Shown here: positions 8,915 through 17,715 of the stretch, piece by piece | Numbering within the stretch: the first letter of the stretch is position 1 | Layout: each line of letters begins with the position of its first letter | Assembly: GCA_012031265.1 (NCBI GenBank) | Contig: JAAUTY010000017.1 | Span: 1-64,000, forward strand | DNA length: 64,000 bases | Direction of reading: 5' to 3' | Origin: Spirulinaceae cyanobacterium SM2_1_0 | GTDB lineage: Bacteria > Cyanobacteriota > Cyanobacteriia > Cyanobacteriales > Spirulinaceae | The notes under the pieces: model-generated | The model's database searches: none | The model's input: the letters and a program-made list of their open reading frames with translations, nothing else | Told to the model about the DNA's origin: nothing | Program-made: the position numbers and the translations under genes

Positions 8915-9427
8915 ATGACCGAAGTGCAGAGTACGGAGATGGTGGGGCCTTACAAGGGTGACCCCTTTGCCGGCCACCTCGCGACGCCGATTTCAGCGTC
9001 CGGTTTTACGAAAGCCTTTATCGGCAATCTGCCTGCTTATCGTCCGGGGGTTTCCCCTCTGGTTCGCGGCTTGGAAGTGGGAATGGCGCATGGCTATTTC
9101 TTGCTCGGTCCCTGGGTGCTGCTCGGCCCCCTGCGCGACTATCCTGATGCAGCCAATCTCGGCGGCCTCGTCTCGGCGATCGCGATGGTGTTGCTTGCCA
9201 CGGCGGCGATGTCGGCCTATGGTCTCGTGACCTTCCCCAAGGACAACAGCAACGCGGTTTATCTCCAAGGCCCCAATGACACGCCGGAAGACCTCAAAAC
9301 GGGTCGGGGCTGGAGTCAGTATACGGCGGGCTTCTTCGTCGGCGGTATGGGCGGAGCCTTCGTGGCTTTCTTCCTGCTCGAGAATTTCTCGAGCGTCGAT
9401 GCGATCTTCCGGGGTCTCGTCAACTAG
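8915..9427 (+). CDS. psaL: Photosystem I reaction centre subunit XI (PsaL)
   Basis: A 170-residue protein from the ATG at 8915, preceded by AGAGAGGAATC as ribosome binding site. The N-terminus carries the DPFAGHLATPISASGFTK segment typical of PsaL, followed by GNLPAYRPGVSPLVRGLEVGMAHGYFL with the conserved chlorophyll-ligand region. Three hydrophobic segments are visible (about 60-85, 95-120 and 145-165). In cyanobacteria PsaL sits at the trimer interface of photosystem I and is needed for trimer or tetramer formation. psaI follows 100 bases downstream and a strong terminator closes the unit, so psaL-psaI is likely one transcript. Confidence 0.97.
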   Translation: MTEVQSTEMVGPYKGDPFAGHLATPISASGFTKAFIGNLPAYRPGVSPLVRGLEVGMAHGYFLLGPWVLLGPLRDYPDAANLGGLVSAIAMVLLATAAMSAYGLVTFPKDNSNAVYLQGPNDTPEDLKTGRGWSQYTAGFFVGGMGGAFVAFFLLENFSSVDAIFRGLVN

Positions 9428-9527
9428 TTTGTGTGCCTCACCACGGCACTTGGCTCAGCTCTGGGCTGAGGTTGTCATGGCGGCGCGATCGCGATTTACC
9501 CACCCTTAATATCGGAGTTTTTGGATT

Positions 9528-9644
9528 ATGACCGGCGCTTACGCAGCATCCTATCTGCCTTGGATTTTGATCCCTGTCGTCTGCTGGCTCTTCCCGGCAG
9601 TCGCGATGGGTCTACTGTTCATCTACATCGAGAGCGACGCCTAG
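9528..9644 (+). CDS. psaI: Photosystem I subunit VIII (PsaI)
   Basis: A 38-residue single-span protein, too short for routine gene finders. The start ATG at 9528 is preceded by a GGAG 10 bases upstream. The peptide has the short N-terminus [12 protein letters not shown], one hydrophobic span ([20 protein letters not shown]) and the acidic end YIESDA, a close match to cyanobacterial PsaI. PsaI is a thylakoid membrane subunit that helps anchor PsaL at the trimer face of photosystem I. Its position directly behind psaL supports the call. Confidence 0.95.
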   Translation: MTGAYAASYLPWILIPVVCWLFPAVAMGLLFIYIESDA

Positions 9645-9677
9645 AGCCAAGGCTCTCAGGTTTCGCATTGTCAGGTG

Positions 9678-9713
9678 CAGACCCCGCCCGATTGGCGGGG
9701 TCTGCTGTTTTCG
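9678..9713 (+). terminator. Rho-independent terminator of psaL-psaI
   Basis: A perfect 11-bp stem (CAGACCCCGCC at 9678-9688 and GGCGGGGTCTG at 9694-9704) with loop CGATT, followed by a short T-rich run (CTGTTTTC). It lies 33 bases after the psaI stop. Confidence 0.88.
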
Positions 9714-9832
9714 TGGCCGAAGACGAAGCAATGGCGTTAAAATTATTAAAAGATGTAACAAATTACGCATTTCCTGGCGTCAAGTCGTCGCAATATGTTG
9801 TGCGAACGCGCTAGTAATATTTACTCAGGTCT

Positions 9833-10390
9833 ATGCCTATGTCCGATCGAGCCGTCCAACTTGCTCCTGCAACACCGGCAGCCCTCGCCAGCCAGTTTTT
9901 CCGAGAATCCGAGGGTGACTGGCACTCGCAGCGCCGCTACTACACCCTCGAGAGTGGCGAGACCCAGGAAGTCACCAGCTTGCTCACTGTGCGGTTTATC
10001 GAGGCGGGCAGCCCGGAATTGTTACAGTTAGCGGCGATGCACGAGCTGGCACCGACGGAACCTTTTGTCTGCGGCTCGCAGGTGACCTGGGAAAGTACCT
10101 ACATCGGAACCACCAAAAAGCCGCTGACTGGCTCGACAGTATTTGGTGTGCGCGGTAGTCTGCTGTATCGCGATCGCGGTTTCGCCACCAGCAAGCCCGT
10201 GACGGCAGAGTTCCATTTCACCAATCCCCGCACCATGTGCCTGCACACCGAGTACAACAACTCCTCCTTCGATGAAGAGCTGAAGCTGATCGGCACGCAA
10301 TATCGCACGCGCCAGACGATCATTGTGCGAGCCGGACAAGAGCAAGCCATCGGTCAATATCTCGAACGCCGCCTCTGCTGCTGGGAATAG
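9833..10390 (+). CDS. cpcS: Phycobiliprotein lyase, CpcS/CpeS family
   Basis: A 185-residue protein starting at ATG 9833 or ATG 9839 two codons later. It carries the hallmarks of CpcS/CpeS bilin lyases: WHSQRRYYTLESGETQEV near residue 30, then WESTYIGTTKKPLTGSTVFG, the conserved LYRDRGFATSKPVTAEFHF block, and TRQTIIVRAGQEQAIGQYLERR at the C-terminus. These are small lipocalin-fold enzymes that attach phycocyanobilin (or related bilins) to Cys-84-type positions of phycobiliproteins. Which subunit this one serves cannot be told from sequence. It shows that the organism builds phycobilisomes. A perfect hairpin terminator follows. Confidence 0.92.
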   Translation: MPMSDRAVQLAPATPAALASQFFRESEGDWHSQRRYYTLESGETQEVTSLLTVRFIEAGSPELLQLAAMHELAPTEPFVCGSQVTWESTYIGTTKKPLTGSTVFGVRGSLLYRDRGFATSKPVTAEFHFTNPRTMCLHTEYNNSSFDEELKLIGTQYRTRQTIIVRAGQEQAIGQYLERRLCCWE

Positions 10391-10429
10391 GCGCAGCCCT
10401 TGGCGCGAGGGGGTCACTCTGCACAATCC

Positions 10430-10462
10430 AAAACCCCGGTTTCTCGAAGAAACCGGGGTTTT
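10430..10462. terminator. Perfect inverted-repeat terminator between convergent genes
   Basis: A perfect 15-bp stem (10430-10444 with 10448-10462) around the loop CGA. The arms end in AAAA and TTTT, so it can end transcripts from both sides: cpcS on + and the membrane protein gene on -. Confidence 0.88.
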
Positions 10463-10493
10463 CAAAGTTACGCGATGCAATCAGCGAGTCGGC

Positions 10494-10994
10494 TTAACGA
10501 CGCCGCCAGCACCAGACCAGCACCCAGGTTCCCAGCCCGAACTTGAGGCCGTCCAGCAGCCAGTAGAGCCACTGCAATTGCAGCATCGAACCCGACATCG
10601 GGTCGGCCGGGGGTGCCAACCAAGCGACGCTGGCATCGAGGGCGCTCATCTGCGGCGCGAGCCAGTAGGTGTAGGTCGCGGCGATCGCCAACAAAACGGC
10701 GAGCGCGATCGCCACCGGGCGCCAAGCCTGTTGTCGCCAGTGCGCCTGGTAGCTCGCGGCGGCGATGGCGACGGTGACAATGCTGCCACAGAGTAATTCC
10801 AGACGATTGAAGGCCCCAAAGAGCACATAGCCGACATTGGCGAACTCAGGCTGAACCGTCATCCCAGCCGTCGCTAAACTTGGAAGGATAATGACATCGA
10901 AAATAAAACTCCCACTCAGCCAGAACACGAGGGCAATCGTGGCGATCGCCAGCCAGCGCTCGACTTGAGCTGAGCGGTTAAAGACAGCATTCAT
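10494..10994 (-). CDS. Integral membrane protein of unknown function (DUF4149-like)
   Basis: A 166-residue protein with four hydrophobic segments (about residues 14-38, 55-82, 92-112 and 140-162). The segment FWLSGSFIFDVIILPSLATAGM followed by a FGAFNRLEL stretch recalls DUF4149-type small membrane proteins, but I hold this family name only loosely. The gene is convergent with cpcS across the shared hairpin and divergent from the prohibitin-like gene. No catalytic motif is visible. Confidence 0.7.
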   Translation of the reverse strand: MNAVFNRSAQVERWLAIATIALVFWLSGSFIFDVIILPSLATAGMTVQPEFANVGYVLFGAFNRLELLCGSIVTVAIAAASYQAHWRQQAWRPVAIALAVLLAIAATYTYWLAPQMSALDASVAWLAPPADPMSGSMLQLQWLYWLLDGLKFGLGTWVLVWCWRRR

Positions 10995-11220
10995 GCGTCA
11001 CCTCATAGGTCTCACTCTCCAGTCTAGGCAAACTTCTGGCCCGGCTCGGGCGCGCAAAACATAAAGTTACACGCCGTCTGAGCCACCAGCCTAAATCGGG
11101 CCCTGCCATAATGCCGTTGGCGGAGGGTCAGAAATGGTCAGCTTAGCGAGCACGGGCTAGGAAAATGTCCCAGCAAGCAGGCAAAATAGGGAAGCGAGAG
11201 AGCAAAATCGGAGAGAAACC

Positions 11221-12066
11221 TTGCGAAATCAGCCGACCCCCAGCCTACAACCCCTGATCGGCGGCATCATTGCTGCCTTGCTGATCCTCCTATCCTTCAA
11301 TTCCTTCATCGTCATCAATCCCGGTCAGGCCGGGGTGCTCAGCATCTTGGGCAAGGCCCGCGATGGTGCGCTGCTTGAGGGCATTCACTTCAAGCCGCCC
11401 TTTGTCTCGGCCGTGGATGTCTACGACGTGACCGTCCAGAAATTTGAAGTTCCGGCGCAAAGCTCCACCCGTGACCTCCAGGAGCTGACCGCCAGCTTTG
11501 CGATCAACTTCCGCCTTGACCCGGTGCAGGTGGTCAACATCCGTCGAACTCAAGGCACTCTTGCCAATATCGTCTCGAAAGTGATCGCGCCGCAGACCCA
11601 GGAATCGTTCAAAATCGCGGCGGCCCTCCGCACGGTTGAGGAGGCAATCACCAAGCGCTCCGAACTCAAAAACGACTTTGACATGGCCCTGACCGAGCGC
11701 CTGGACAAATATGGCATCATCGTGCTCGATACTAGCGTTGTCGATCTCACCTTCTCGAAAGAGTTTGCTCGTGCCGTTGAGGACAAGCAGATCGCGGAAC
11801 AAAGCGCGCAACGAGCAGTCTACATCGCCCGTGAAGCGGAACAGCAAGCCCAGGCCGATGTCAACCGCGCCAAGGGTCGCGCCGAAGCGCAACGCTTGCT
11901 CGCCGAGACGCTGAAAGCCCAAGGCGGTGAGCTCGTGTTGCAAAAAGAGGCGATCGAAGCCTGGCGACAAGGCGGCTCACAGATGCCGCGAGTGCTGGTC
12001 ATTGGCGGTGATAATCAGAGCAGTGTCCCGTTCCTGTTTAACCTCAAGGATCTGAGCGAGTCCTAA
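11221..12066 (+). CDS. Prohibitin-family (SPFH/Band 7) membrane protein
   Basis: A 281-residue protein from a TTG start with GGAGAGAAACC directly upstream. An N-terminal hydrophobic anchor (about 11-31) is followed by VINPGQAGVLSILGKARDGALLEGIHFKPPF, the start of a prohibitin-type Band 7 domain, and VQKFEVPAQSSTRDLQELTA. A long alanine- and glutamate-rich helical region (about 165-235) forms the usual coiled coil. Cyanobacterial prohibitin homologues form large ring-like membrane assemblies and are linked to membrane protein quality control; the exact role is not settled. Length is normal for the family. Confidence 0.9.
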   Translation: MRNQPTPSLQPLIGGIIAALLILLSFNSFIVINPGQAGVLSILGKARDGALLEGIHFKPPFVSAVDVYDVTVQKFEVPAQSSTRDLQELTASFAINFRLDPVQVVNIRRTQGTLANIVSKVIAPQTQESFKIAAALRTVEEAITKRSELKNDFDMALTERLDKYGIIVLDTSVVDLTFSKEFARAVEDKQIAEQSAQRAVYIAREAEQQAQADVNRAKGRAEAQRLLAETLKAQGGELVLQKEAIEAWRQGGSQMPRVLVIGGDNQSSVPFLFNLKDLSES

Positions 12067-12135
12067 ACGCATGGAGTGGTTTGCCGCACGCGGTGACGAC
12101 TCCGGTTCGCTTGCTGCTCTCGGTTCATTGCGCTT

Positions 12136-13797
12136 GTGATGCCACCCGTGTTTCCCGTTCAGCAAGAGACGGCCACCTTGCGTCTGCCGGACGGGGTGGA
12201 GCTGGTCTCTGACCTCTACCGACCCGAGAGCGCGGGCGACGTGCCAGTCTTGCTGATGCGTCAGCCCTATGGTCGGGCGATCGCCTCCACCGTTGTCTAT
12301 GCCCACCCGCGCTGGTACGCGGCCCACGGCTACCTGGTCGTGATCCAGGATGTGCGTGGGCGCGGCGACTCCGGAGGTGAGTTTCGGCTCTTTGAGCACG
12401 AGGTCGAAGACGGTGTCGCCACCGTCAACTGGGCGGCGCAGCTCCCCGGCAGCGATGGGCAAGTGGGGATGTATGGCTTCTCCTATCAGGGGATGACCCA
12501 GCTCTACGCCGCCTCGGGGCAACCCGCCGCCCTGCGCGTGCTCTGTCCGGGGATGCTGGCGGTCGATCTCTACGACGATTGGGCCTACGAGAATGGCGCG
12601 TTTTGCTTGCAGGCGAGCCTCGGTTGGGCGGTGCAGTTGGCGGCGGAGACGGCGCGTTTGCAGGGCGATCGCCTCGCTTACCACACCCTCTATGCGGCTT
12701 CCCGTGATCTGCCGATCCGCGAACCCTCGCTCTACTTCCGGGAATGTCTGCGGAAATACACCCCCAGCAATTTCTACGAGGGATGGTGCAATCATCCTGA
12801 ACCGGGTGAATACTGGCAGCAGTTCGTTCCCGATCTCACGGCCGTCGATCTGCCGATGCTGCACATTGGCGGCTGGTTCGATCCCTACCTGCGCGGCACG
12901 TTGCGGCTGTATCAGGATATGGCGGCGCGGGCGCGATCGCCCCAGCACCTGCTCATCGGCCCCTGGGCGCACTTGCCCTGGAGTCGGCGCGTTGGCGACG
13001 CGGACTTCGGCCCCGAAGCCGCCAGTCCTGTAGACACACTGCAACTGCGCTGGTTTGACCAGTTTCTCAAGGGTCAGGAGCGGGGAATTCGCTCCCAGAT
13101 GCCAGTCAAGCTCTTTGAGCTAGGGCCGAACCGTTGGCGTGAATTCGACACTTGGCCGCCTGCCGCTGAGCGGTTCCACTACCATCTGCACACCACAGGT
13201 CTCGCCAGTATGCGTGAAGATGCTGGCACGCTTCACACCCAGCCCCCTGAGCAAGCTGGGGAAGATGTGCTAGTTCACGATCCCTGGCGGCCGGTGCCCG
13301 CGCGCGGCGGTCATGCGGCGAGTCCCGCTGGCGCTTTTGAGCGATCGGCATTAGACACTCGCAGCGATGTGCTAACCTACACCACCGCGCCGCTGGCGGA
13401 GGCATTGTCCTGGGCGGGGGTGGCGATCGCCAATATCCATGTCCAGACCGAGGCCAATAGCTTCGACCTCTGCGCGATCTTGTCCGATGTGCATCCCGAC
13501 GGCCGCGTTTTCAATCTCTGTCAAGGCTATACTTGCGTGCGAGTGGTCAGGGATGCTCCGATCCGCTTGCCGCTGCAAGCTTGTTGCGCCCGCATTGCGG
13601 TGGGTCATTGCCTCCGTCTCAGCCTCAGTGCGGCTTGTTTCCCCGCCTATCCCGTGAATCCGGGTACGGGCAAACCGACTAGCCAAGCGGACCTGATGCT
13701 GGCTCAGGTCGTGACTTTGAGAGTGCAGTGTGGAGGCGATCGCGCCTCACAGCTTCAGTTGCCGGTTGTTGCCGCTGGTCAGGAGTGCGATCGCTGA
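12136..13797 (+). CDS. CocE/NonD-family alpha/beta hydrolase (peptidase S15 type)
   Basis: A 553-residue protein starting at GTG 12136 or the next codon ATG 12139. The N-terminal half is an S15-type alpha/beta hydrolase: QDVRGRGDSGGEF, then the nucleophile elbow GFSYQG with Ser116, and IGPWAHLPW carrying the likely catalytic His. The C-terminal part (about 330-540) is the jelly-roll domain of CocE-like esterases and X-Pro dipeptidyl peptidases, with SFDLCAILSDVHPDGRVFNL. No signal peptide is evident, so it is probably cytosolic. Substrates of cyanobacterial members are not known to me. Its stop overlaps the phosphatase start by one base (TGATG), implying co-translation. Confidence 0.88.
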   Translation: MMPPVFPVQQETATLRLPDGVELVSDLYRPESAGDVPVLLMRQPYGRAIASTVVYAHPRWYAAHGYLVVIQDVRGRGDSGGEFRLFEHEVEDGVATVNWAAQLPGSDGQVGMYGFSYQGMTQLYAASGQPAALRVLCPGMLAVDLYDDWAYENGAFCLQASLGWAVQLAAETARLQGDRLAYHTLYAASRDLPIREPSLYFRECLRKYTPSNFYEGWCNHPEPGEYWQQFVPDLTAVDLPMLHIGGWFDPYLRGTLRLYQDMAARARSPQHLLIGPWAHLPWSRRVGDADFGPEAASPVDTLQLRWFDQFLKGQERGIRSQMPVKLFELGPNRWREFDTWPPAAERFHYHLHTTGLASMREDAGTLHTQPPEQAGEDVLVHDPWRPVPARGGHAASPAGAFERSALDTRSDVLTYTTAPLAEALSWAGVAIANIHVQTEANSFDLCAILSDVHPDGRVFNLCQGYTCVRVVRDAPIRLPLQACCARIAVGHCLRLSLSAACFPAYPVNPGTGKPTSQADLMLAQVVTLRVQCGGDRASQLQLPVVAAGQECDR

Positions 13798-14120
13798 TGA
13801 ATCTGCTTTGTGTGTGCAGCGAAAACCGCCGTCGCAGTGCCACCGCTGAGGTGGTTTATTCCGAATATGCGGGCATTGAAGCGATTGGCGCTGGAACCAA
13901 CAAGGATGCGGTCAATCCCATTTCCGGTGATTTGATTGAGTGGGCGGATCTGATTCTGGCGATGGAAACCCAGCATCGCGAGAAAATTTCCCAAAAATTT
14001 CGCTCCCAGCTCAAAGGCAAGCGACTCGCGGTACTCGCGATTCCCGACCGCTATGAATATATGCAGCCGGAGTTGGTGCGACTCTTGCAGGCGAAGCTGC
14101 CCAAGTACATCAATCTATGA
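13797..14120 (+). CDS. Low-molecular-weight protein tyrosine phosphatase-like protein
   Basis: A 107-residue protein. The start ATG overlaps the preceding stop (TGATG). Residues 6-14 read VCSENRRRS, matching the C-x5-R-S phosphate-binding loop of LMW phosphatases. AGTNKDAVNPISGDLIEWADLILAME follows the same fold but in the short subfamily that lacks the usual C-terminal DPY motif; the end here is IPDRYEYMQPELVRLL. The short form is common in bacteria with little functional work that I know of. Coupling to a CocE-type hydrolase may be incidental. Confidence 0.8.
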   Translation: MNLLCVCSENRRRSATAEVVYSEYAGIEAIGAGTNKDAVNPISGDLIEWADLILAMETQHREKISQKFRSQLKGKRLAVLAIPDRYEYMQPELVRLLQAKLPKYINL

Positions 14121-14234
14121 ACCCTGACAGCGACCCAAGCCGTCCTGTAATCTTGGCAACGGCGGTTCGGCGGCATTCAGCAGTGGGTGTTGCGCCCAAC
14201 CGACACCGGCAATCGTCTGTGGGGTTGAGGTGAC

Positions 14235-15449
14235 GTGCTGCCGACTGACCTGCTCAGCCATCGCTACAGCGGCGAGACGGTGGTGCCCAAGCGTCTGCCA
14301 TTGGATGAGAAGCATTTGGCGATCGCCCGCGAGGCGATCGCCTGTTTCACGGCGCTCCAAGGTCAAACCCAAGGCGACCTCGATCGCCGCCTCCAAGACT
14401 GGGAGGGCGACAGCCCCGACTACCGGCTGCGACGCGGGCTGGCGCACCTCCTCCGCAATAGTTTCGCCACGTTTGAAATTGTCAGTCCGCTGGAGCCGCC
14501 GCTGTTGCGGGAGCGCGTGTTCACGGCGGCGGCCGCGAGCCAACCGCTGCCGGAGCGGCGATCGCTCACCCTCGAGCAAGTCGCTCACCAACTCAGCGCC
14601 GAACTGGAGCGCGAGGTCTTGCCGGTGGAGATCGAGCGCGGCTTGTACGCGGATCTGAACGAAAACCGCCTGCTCACCGAGTTCGATCCGCCTACGCCGG
14701 AAGCGCTGCTGCACCGCTACAATCTCTCGCAAGTCCAAGGCATCTTCTATCGCGCCAGCCAGGTGACTCTGCACGCTCACCGCAATGTCCCCGGTGAGTA
14801 TAAGCTGCTCTTCCGCTACCTGAAGCTGTTTCAGGTCATGTTCTACATCGAGGGTGACGCCGACTGTGGCTTCACGGTCACGCTCGATGGGCCGGCCAGT
14901 TTGTTCAAAACCAGCACGCGCTACGGTCTCGCCTTCGCGAAGATGCTGCCCGCACTGCTGCACGTGACGAAATGGAGCTTGACGGCTACCCTCCAACACC
15001 GCGATGCCTATTCAGGTCAGGAGCGGCGGGGTCGCTTCAGCCTCGATGACGGCTGCGATCTGGTCAGCCACTACCCCCCCGGCAAGCCCTACGACAGCAT
15101 GATCGAAGAGTCCTTTGCAAAACAGTGGGCAAAGGCGAAAACCGCTTGGCAATTGGAACGCGAGGTGGACTTGATCCCGATTCCGGGGAGCGTGGCGATT
15201 CCCGATTTCCGCCTCGTTCATCCCGACGGTCGCACCTTTTTGCTGGAAATCGTCGGCTACTGGCGACCTGAATATCTGCGCCGTAAATTTAGCCAGGTTC
15301 GGCGCGCGAATATTGATCATTTCATCCTCGCTATCTCGGAGCGCTTGAACTTAGAAAAAGCCGGAGTTGATCTGCACAATTTACCGGCGCTCGTGATTTG
15401 GTTTAAGGACAAGCTGAAACCTAAAGCCGTACTGGAAGTGATTGATTGA
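14235..15449 (+). CDS. DUF790 family protein (Bax1-like nuclease)
   Basis: A 404-residue protein from a GTG start. The opening MLPTDLLSHRYSGETVVPK and later LYADLNENRLLTEFDPPTPEALLHRYNLSQVQ are characteristic of DUF790. The C-terminal portion has a PD-(D/E)XK-like pattern: IPDFRLVHPDGRTFLLEIVGYWRPEYLRRK (Asp, then E-I-V). In archaea the related Bax1 binds helicase XPB and acts as its nuclease in DNA repair. No XPB-type helicase gene is in this window, so the partner, if any, is elsewhere. It looks intact. Confidence 0.85.
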   Translation: MLPTDLLSHRYSGETVVPKRLPLDEKHLAIAREAIACFTALQGQTQGDLDRRLQDWEGDSPDYRLRRGLAHLLRNSFATFEIVSPLEPPLLRERVFTAAAASQPLPERRSLTLEQVAHQLSAELEREVLPVEIERGLYADLNENRLLTEFDPPTPEALLHRYNLSQVQGIFYRASQVTLHAHRNVPGEYKLLFRYLKLFQVMFYIEGDADCGFTVTLDGPASLFKTSTRYGLAFAKMLPALLHVTKWSLTATLQHRDAYSGQERRGRFSLDDGCDLVSHYPPGKPYDSMIEESFAKQWAKAKTAWQLEREVDLIPIPGSVAIPDFRLVHPDGRTFLLEIVGYWRPEYLRRKFSQVRRANIDHFILAISERLNLEKAGVDLHNLPALVIWFKDKLKPKAVLEVID

Positions 15450-15591
15450 GGGTGTGGGCGATCGCCTGACCCAATCAACGAATGGCCCAGCCCAACGCCC
15501 GTAAACCTACCAGCAGCCATGGGCAGCCAGAACAATTTTCAGCGCAATGCTATACTAGCCTCTACCGCAAATCAGCGAACCATTAACCCTC

Positions 15592-15930
15592 ATGGCGGCC
15601 GGCTCAGACAAATCTCGTGAAATTCAGGACATCACTGGGCTAAGCGCAACGAATTTTGCCGACTTAGTTCGCACCGCACAGCTCATCTCCGATCCCGGTG
15701 GCGGTGTGTCGGGTAAGATTTCGCAACCGGACTGGGAGGGTCTAGAAATCCCCCCCGGAGTGGTGGAGAATCTCAAGGCACTGGGAAGCAAATATCAGTA
15801 TGAACTGCCCCATATTGAACCTGAAATTGTCTGGGAACAGTTGACCCCTGAAAGTCGCTCCTGGGTGATCGAGAATAAAAATATCCTCTGGGAATTTGAG
15901 GAGCTATTTCCACCGCTCGACGAAGACTAA
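15592..15930 (+). CDS. Conserved-looking hypothetical protein
   Basis: A 112-residue acidic soluble protein that I cannot assign. Features include IQDITGLSATNFADLVRTAQLIS near the N-terminus and SRSWVIENKNILWEFEELFPP near the C-terminus, with no Cys, signal peptide or membrane segment. Composition and codon use match neighbouring genes. It stands alone between DUF790 and the histidine kinase. Confidence 0.65.
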   Translation: MAAGSDKSREIQDITGLSATNFADLVRTAQLISDPGGGVSGKISQPDWEGLEIPPGVVENLKALGSKYQYELPHIEPEIVWEQLTPESRSWVIENKNILWEFEELFPPLDED

Positions 15931-16054
15931 TGAGTCTGCGGGGAAACGCCCTGATCGCGCGGGTTACACTGGAAGAATCTTCAGACTATCGCAGGGCTAT
16001 CCAAGCCGCGACTGAGAATTTGGATTGAGGTGGTGCTGGTCACCGGTTGCTCTG

Positions 16055-17638
16055 ATGCCTTCTCCTGCTGTACCTTCGCCACAACGCTTACTCGAGTCAC
16101 TCGCGACCCTCAGCTATCGCTCTAGTGAGCTGCCGACCTACTTACACCAGATCGCGGTCGGGCTCGCCGAGTTGATCCAGCAGGACTGGGCGGTGGTCAC
16201 GCTCTGTCGGGGTAATGAAGAGCGTATCTTGGCCAGTTCTGTGGACATTGGTGCGGCGGCTGAGGCGATTTATGAGTTGCACGGCACACTCACGGGGCAG
16301 GTAGTCAGCCAGAGATGTCCGCTGGTGGTGCCAGATGTGATCGCCGATCCCCAGTACGGCCCCGCCCCCGATGGCTACCGGGCTTATCTGGGTGTGCCAC
16401 TGCGATCGCCCACTGACCAGATCCTGGGCACGATCTGCACCTTCGGTCGCCAGCCACGCCACTTTACCGCTGGGCAGATCCGCTTGGCGGAAATTTTTGC
16501 GGAGCGAGCGGCTACGGCGCTGGACAACTATCAACTCTATGAACAGCAATGCGAGCTGAATACCCGACTGGCTGCGGAAATCGAGGAACGCAAAGCCACT
16601 GAGGTGGCGCTGCGGGAGAGTGAAGCCCGCTTTCGCGCTTTGGTGGAGAATGCGGCCGATAGTTTTCTGGTAGTGGATGCGGCCGGTCAGATTGTGGACT
16701 GCAATCAGAGCGCTTGTGAGGCCTTGGGCTACGGGCGCGCGGAGCTGATCGGGATGGCGATCGCCGACATCAATGCCCAGATGACCTCGGAAGAGGTGCG
16801 CGCCTTTCGACAGAAGCTGACGGCGGAGACGACTACGACCCTCGAGAGTGCTCACCGTCGCAAGGATGGCCGGGTTTTTCCGATCGAGGCTCGCATTCGT
16901 CTGTTTGAGTCGGCGGGTCAGGCGTTGACACTGTCGCTGGTTCGCGACATCACCGAACGCAAGCAGGCGGAGCAGGCGCGCGAGCGTCTGGCTGAAATTG
17001 GTGAGCTGGCGGCGACGATCGTGCATGAAGTCCGCAACCCGCTGACGGCAGTGTGGATGGGTTTGCAGTCCTTTCGGGACTTGGAACTCTCGGAGCGCTA
17101 CCAGCACCGCTTGGGCTTTGCCTGCGACGAGGCGGAGCGGTTGCGGCGTCTGCTAGATGAAATTTTGCTCTGTGCTAAGCAGCCGCGACTGCAACTGGCG
17201 CTGCTGGATTTGGCCGGACTGGTGCGGGAGCTGCTGCCGTCGTTGCAGGCGATGCCAGCGGCAGCGGAACGACGGCTGGAGCTGATCGCGGCGGAGCCTG
17301 GTGTGATCGCCGGAGACCGCGACAAGCTGCAACAGGTGCTGGTGAATGTGGTAGCGAACGCTTGTGAGGCGATCGCCCCGGGCGAAACGGTGACGATTCG
17401 GGTGACTAAACGCGATCGCCAAATCGCTTGCACGGTTCACAATGGCGGCCCGCCGATCCCGCCGGAGTTGTTGCCGCAGTTGACGAAGCCTTTTTTCACG
17501 ACGCGATCGCAGGGCAACGGGCTTGGGCTAGCGATCGTCAAGCGCATCGCGATCGCCCACGGCGGCGAGCTGACGATTACGTCTACGGCAGCGGCGGGTA
17601 CGATCGTCACCGTTTGCTTGCCGGAATCTTCCGACTAA
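16055..17638 (+). CDS. GAF-PAS sensor histidine kinase
   Basis: A 527-residue soluble kinase from the ATG at 16055; a TTG at 16025 would add 10 residues. Domain order: GAF (about 10-165), a short coiled coil, PAS with C-terminal PAC (about 185-300, ending VRDITERKQAEQ), HisKA with phospho-acceptor His324 in ATIVHEVRNPL, and HATPase (N box VVANACEAI, G1-like HNGGPPIP, F box KPFFTT, G2 GNGLGLAI). There is no transmembrane segment, so it senses a cytosolic signal. The GAF lacks an obvious bilin-binding Cys in a DRV-type context, so it is probably not a phytochrome. No response regulator gene is adjacent, so it is an orphan kinase. Confidence 0.9.
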   Translation: MPSPAVPSPQRLLESLATLSYRSSELPTYLHQIAVGLAELIQQDWAVVTLCRGNEERILASSVDIGAAAEAIYELHGTLTGQVVSQRCPLVVPDVIADPQYGPAPDGYRAYLGVPLRSPTDQILGTICTFGRQPRHFTAGQIRLAEIFAERAATALDNYQLYEQQCELNTRLAAEIEERKATEVALRESEARFRALVENAADSFLVVDAAGQIVDCNQSACEALGYGRAELIGMAIADINAQMTSEEVRAFRQKLTAETTTTLESAHRRKDGRVFPIEARIRLFESAGQALTLSLVRDITERKQAEQARERLAEIGELAATIVHEVRNPLTAVWMGLQSFRDLELSERYQHRLGFACDEAERLRRLLDEILLCAKQPRLQLALLDLAGLVRELLPSLQAMPAAAERRLELIAAEPGVIAGDRDKLQQVLVNVVANACEAIAPGETVTIRVTKRDRQIACTVHNGGPPIPPELLPQLTKPFFTTRSQGNGLGLAIVKRIAIAHGGELTITSTAAAGTIVTVCLPESSD

Positions 17639-17715
17639 CACCACCACGAGCCGCTATGATTGGGAAGTTGGCTGCTATGGTTGAGTAACAAGCCGCTGCC
17701 CGCATTCCCACAGAG

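Noticed and set aside
10494-10796. Long + strand frames opposite the membrane protein at 10494-10994
   Set aside because: Shadows of the minus-strand gene; the translations are low-complexity and lack homology.
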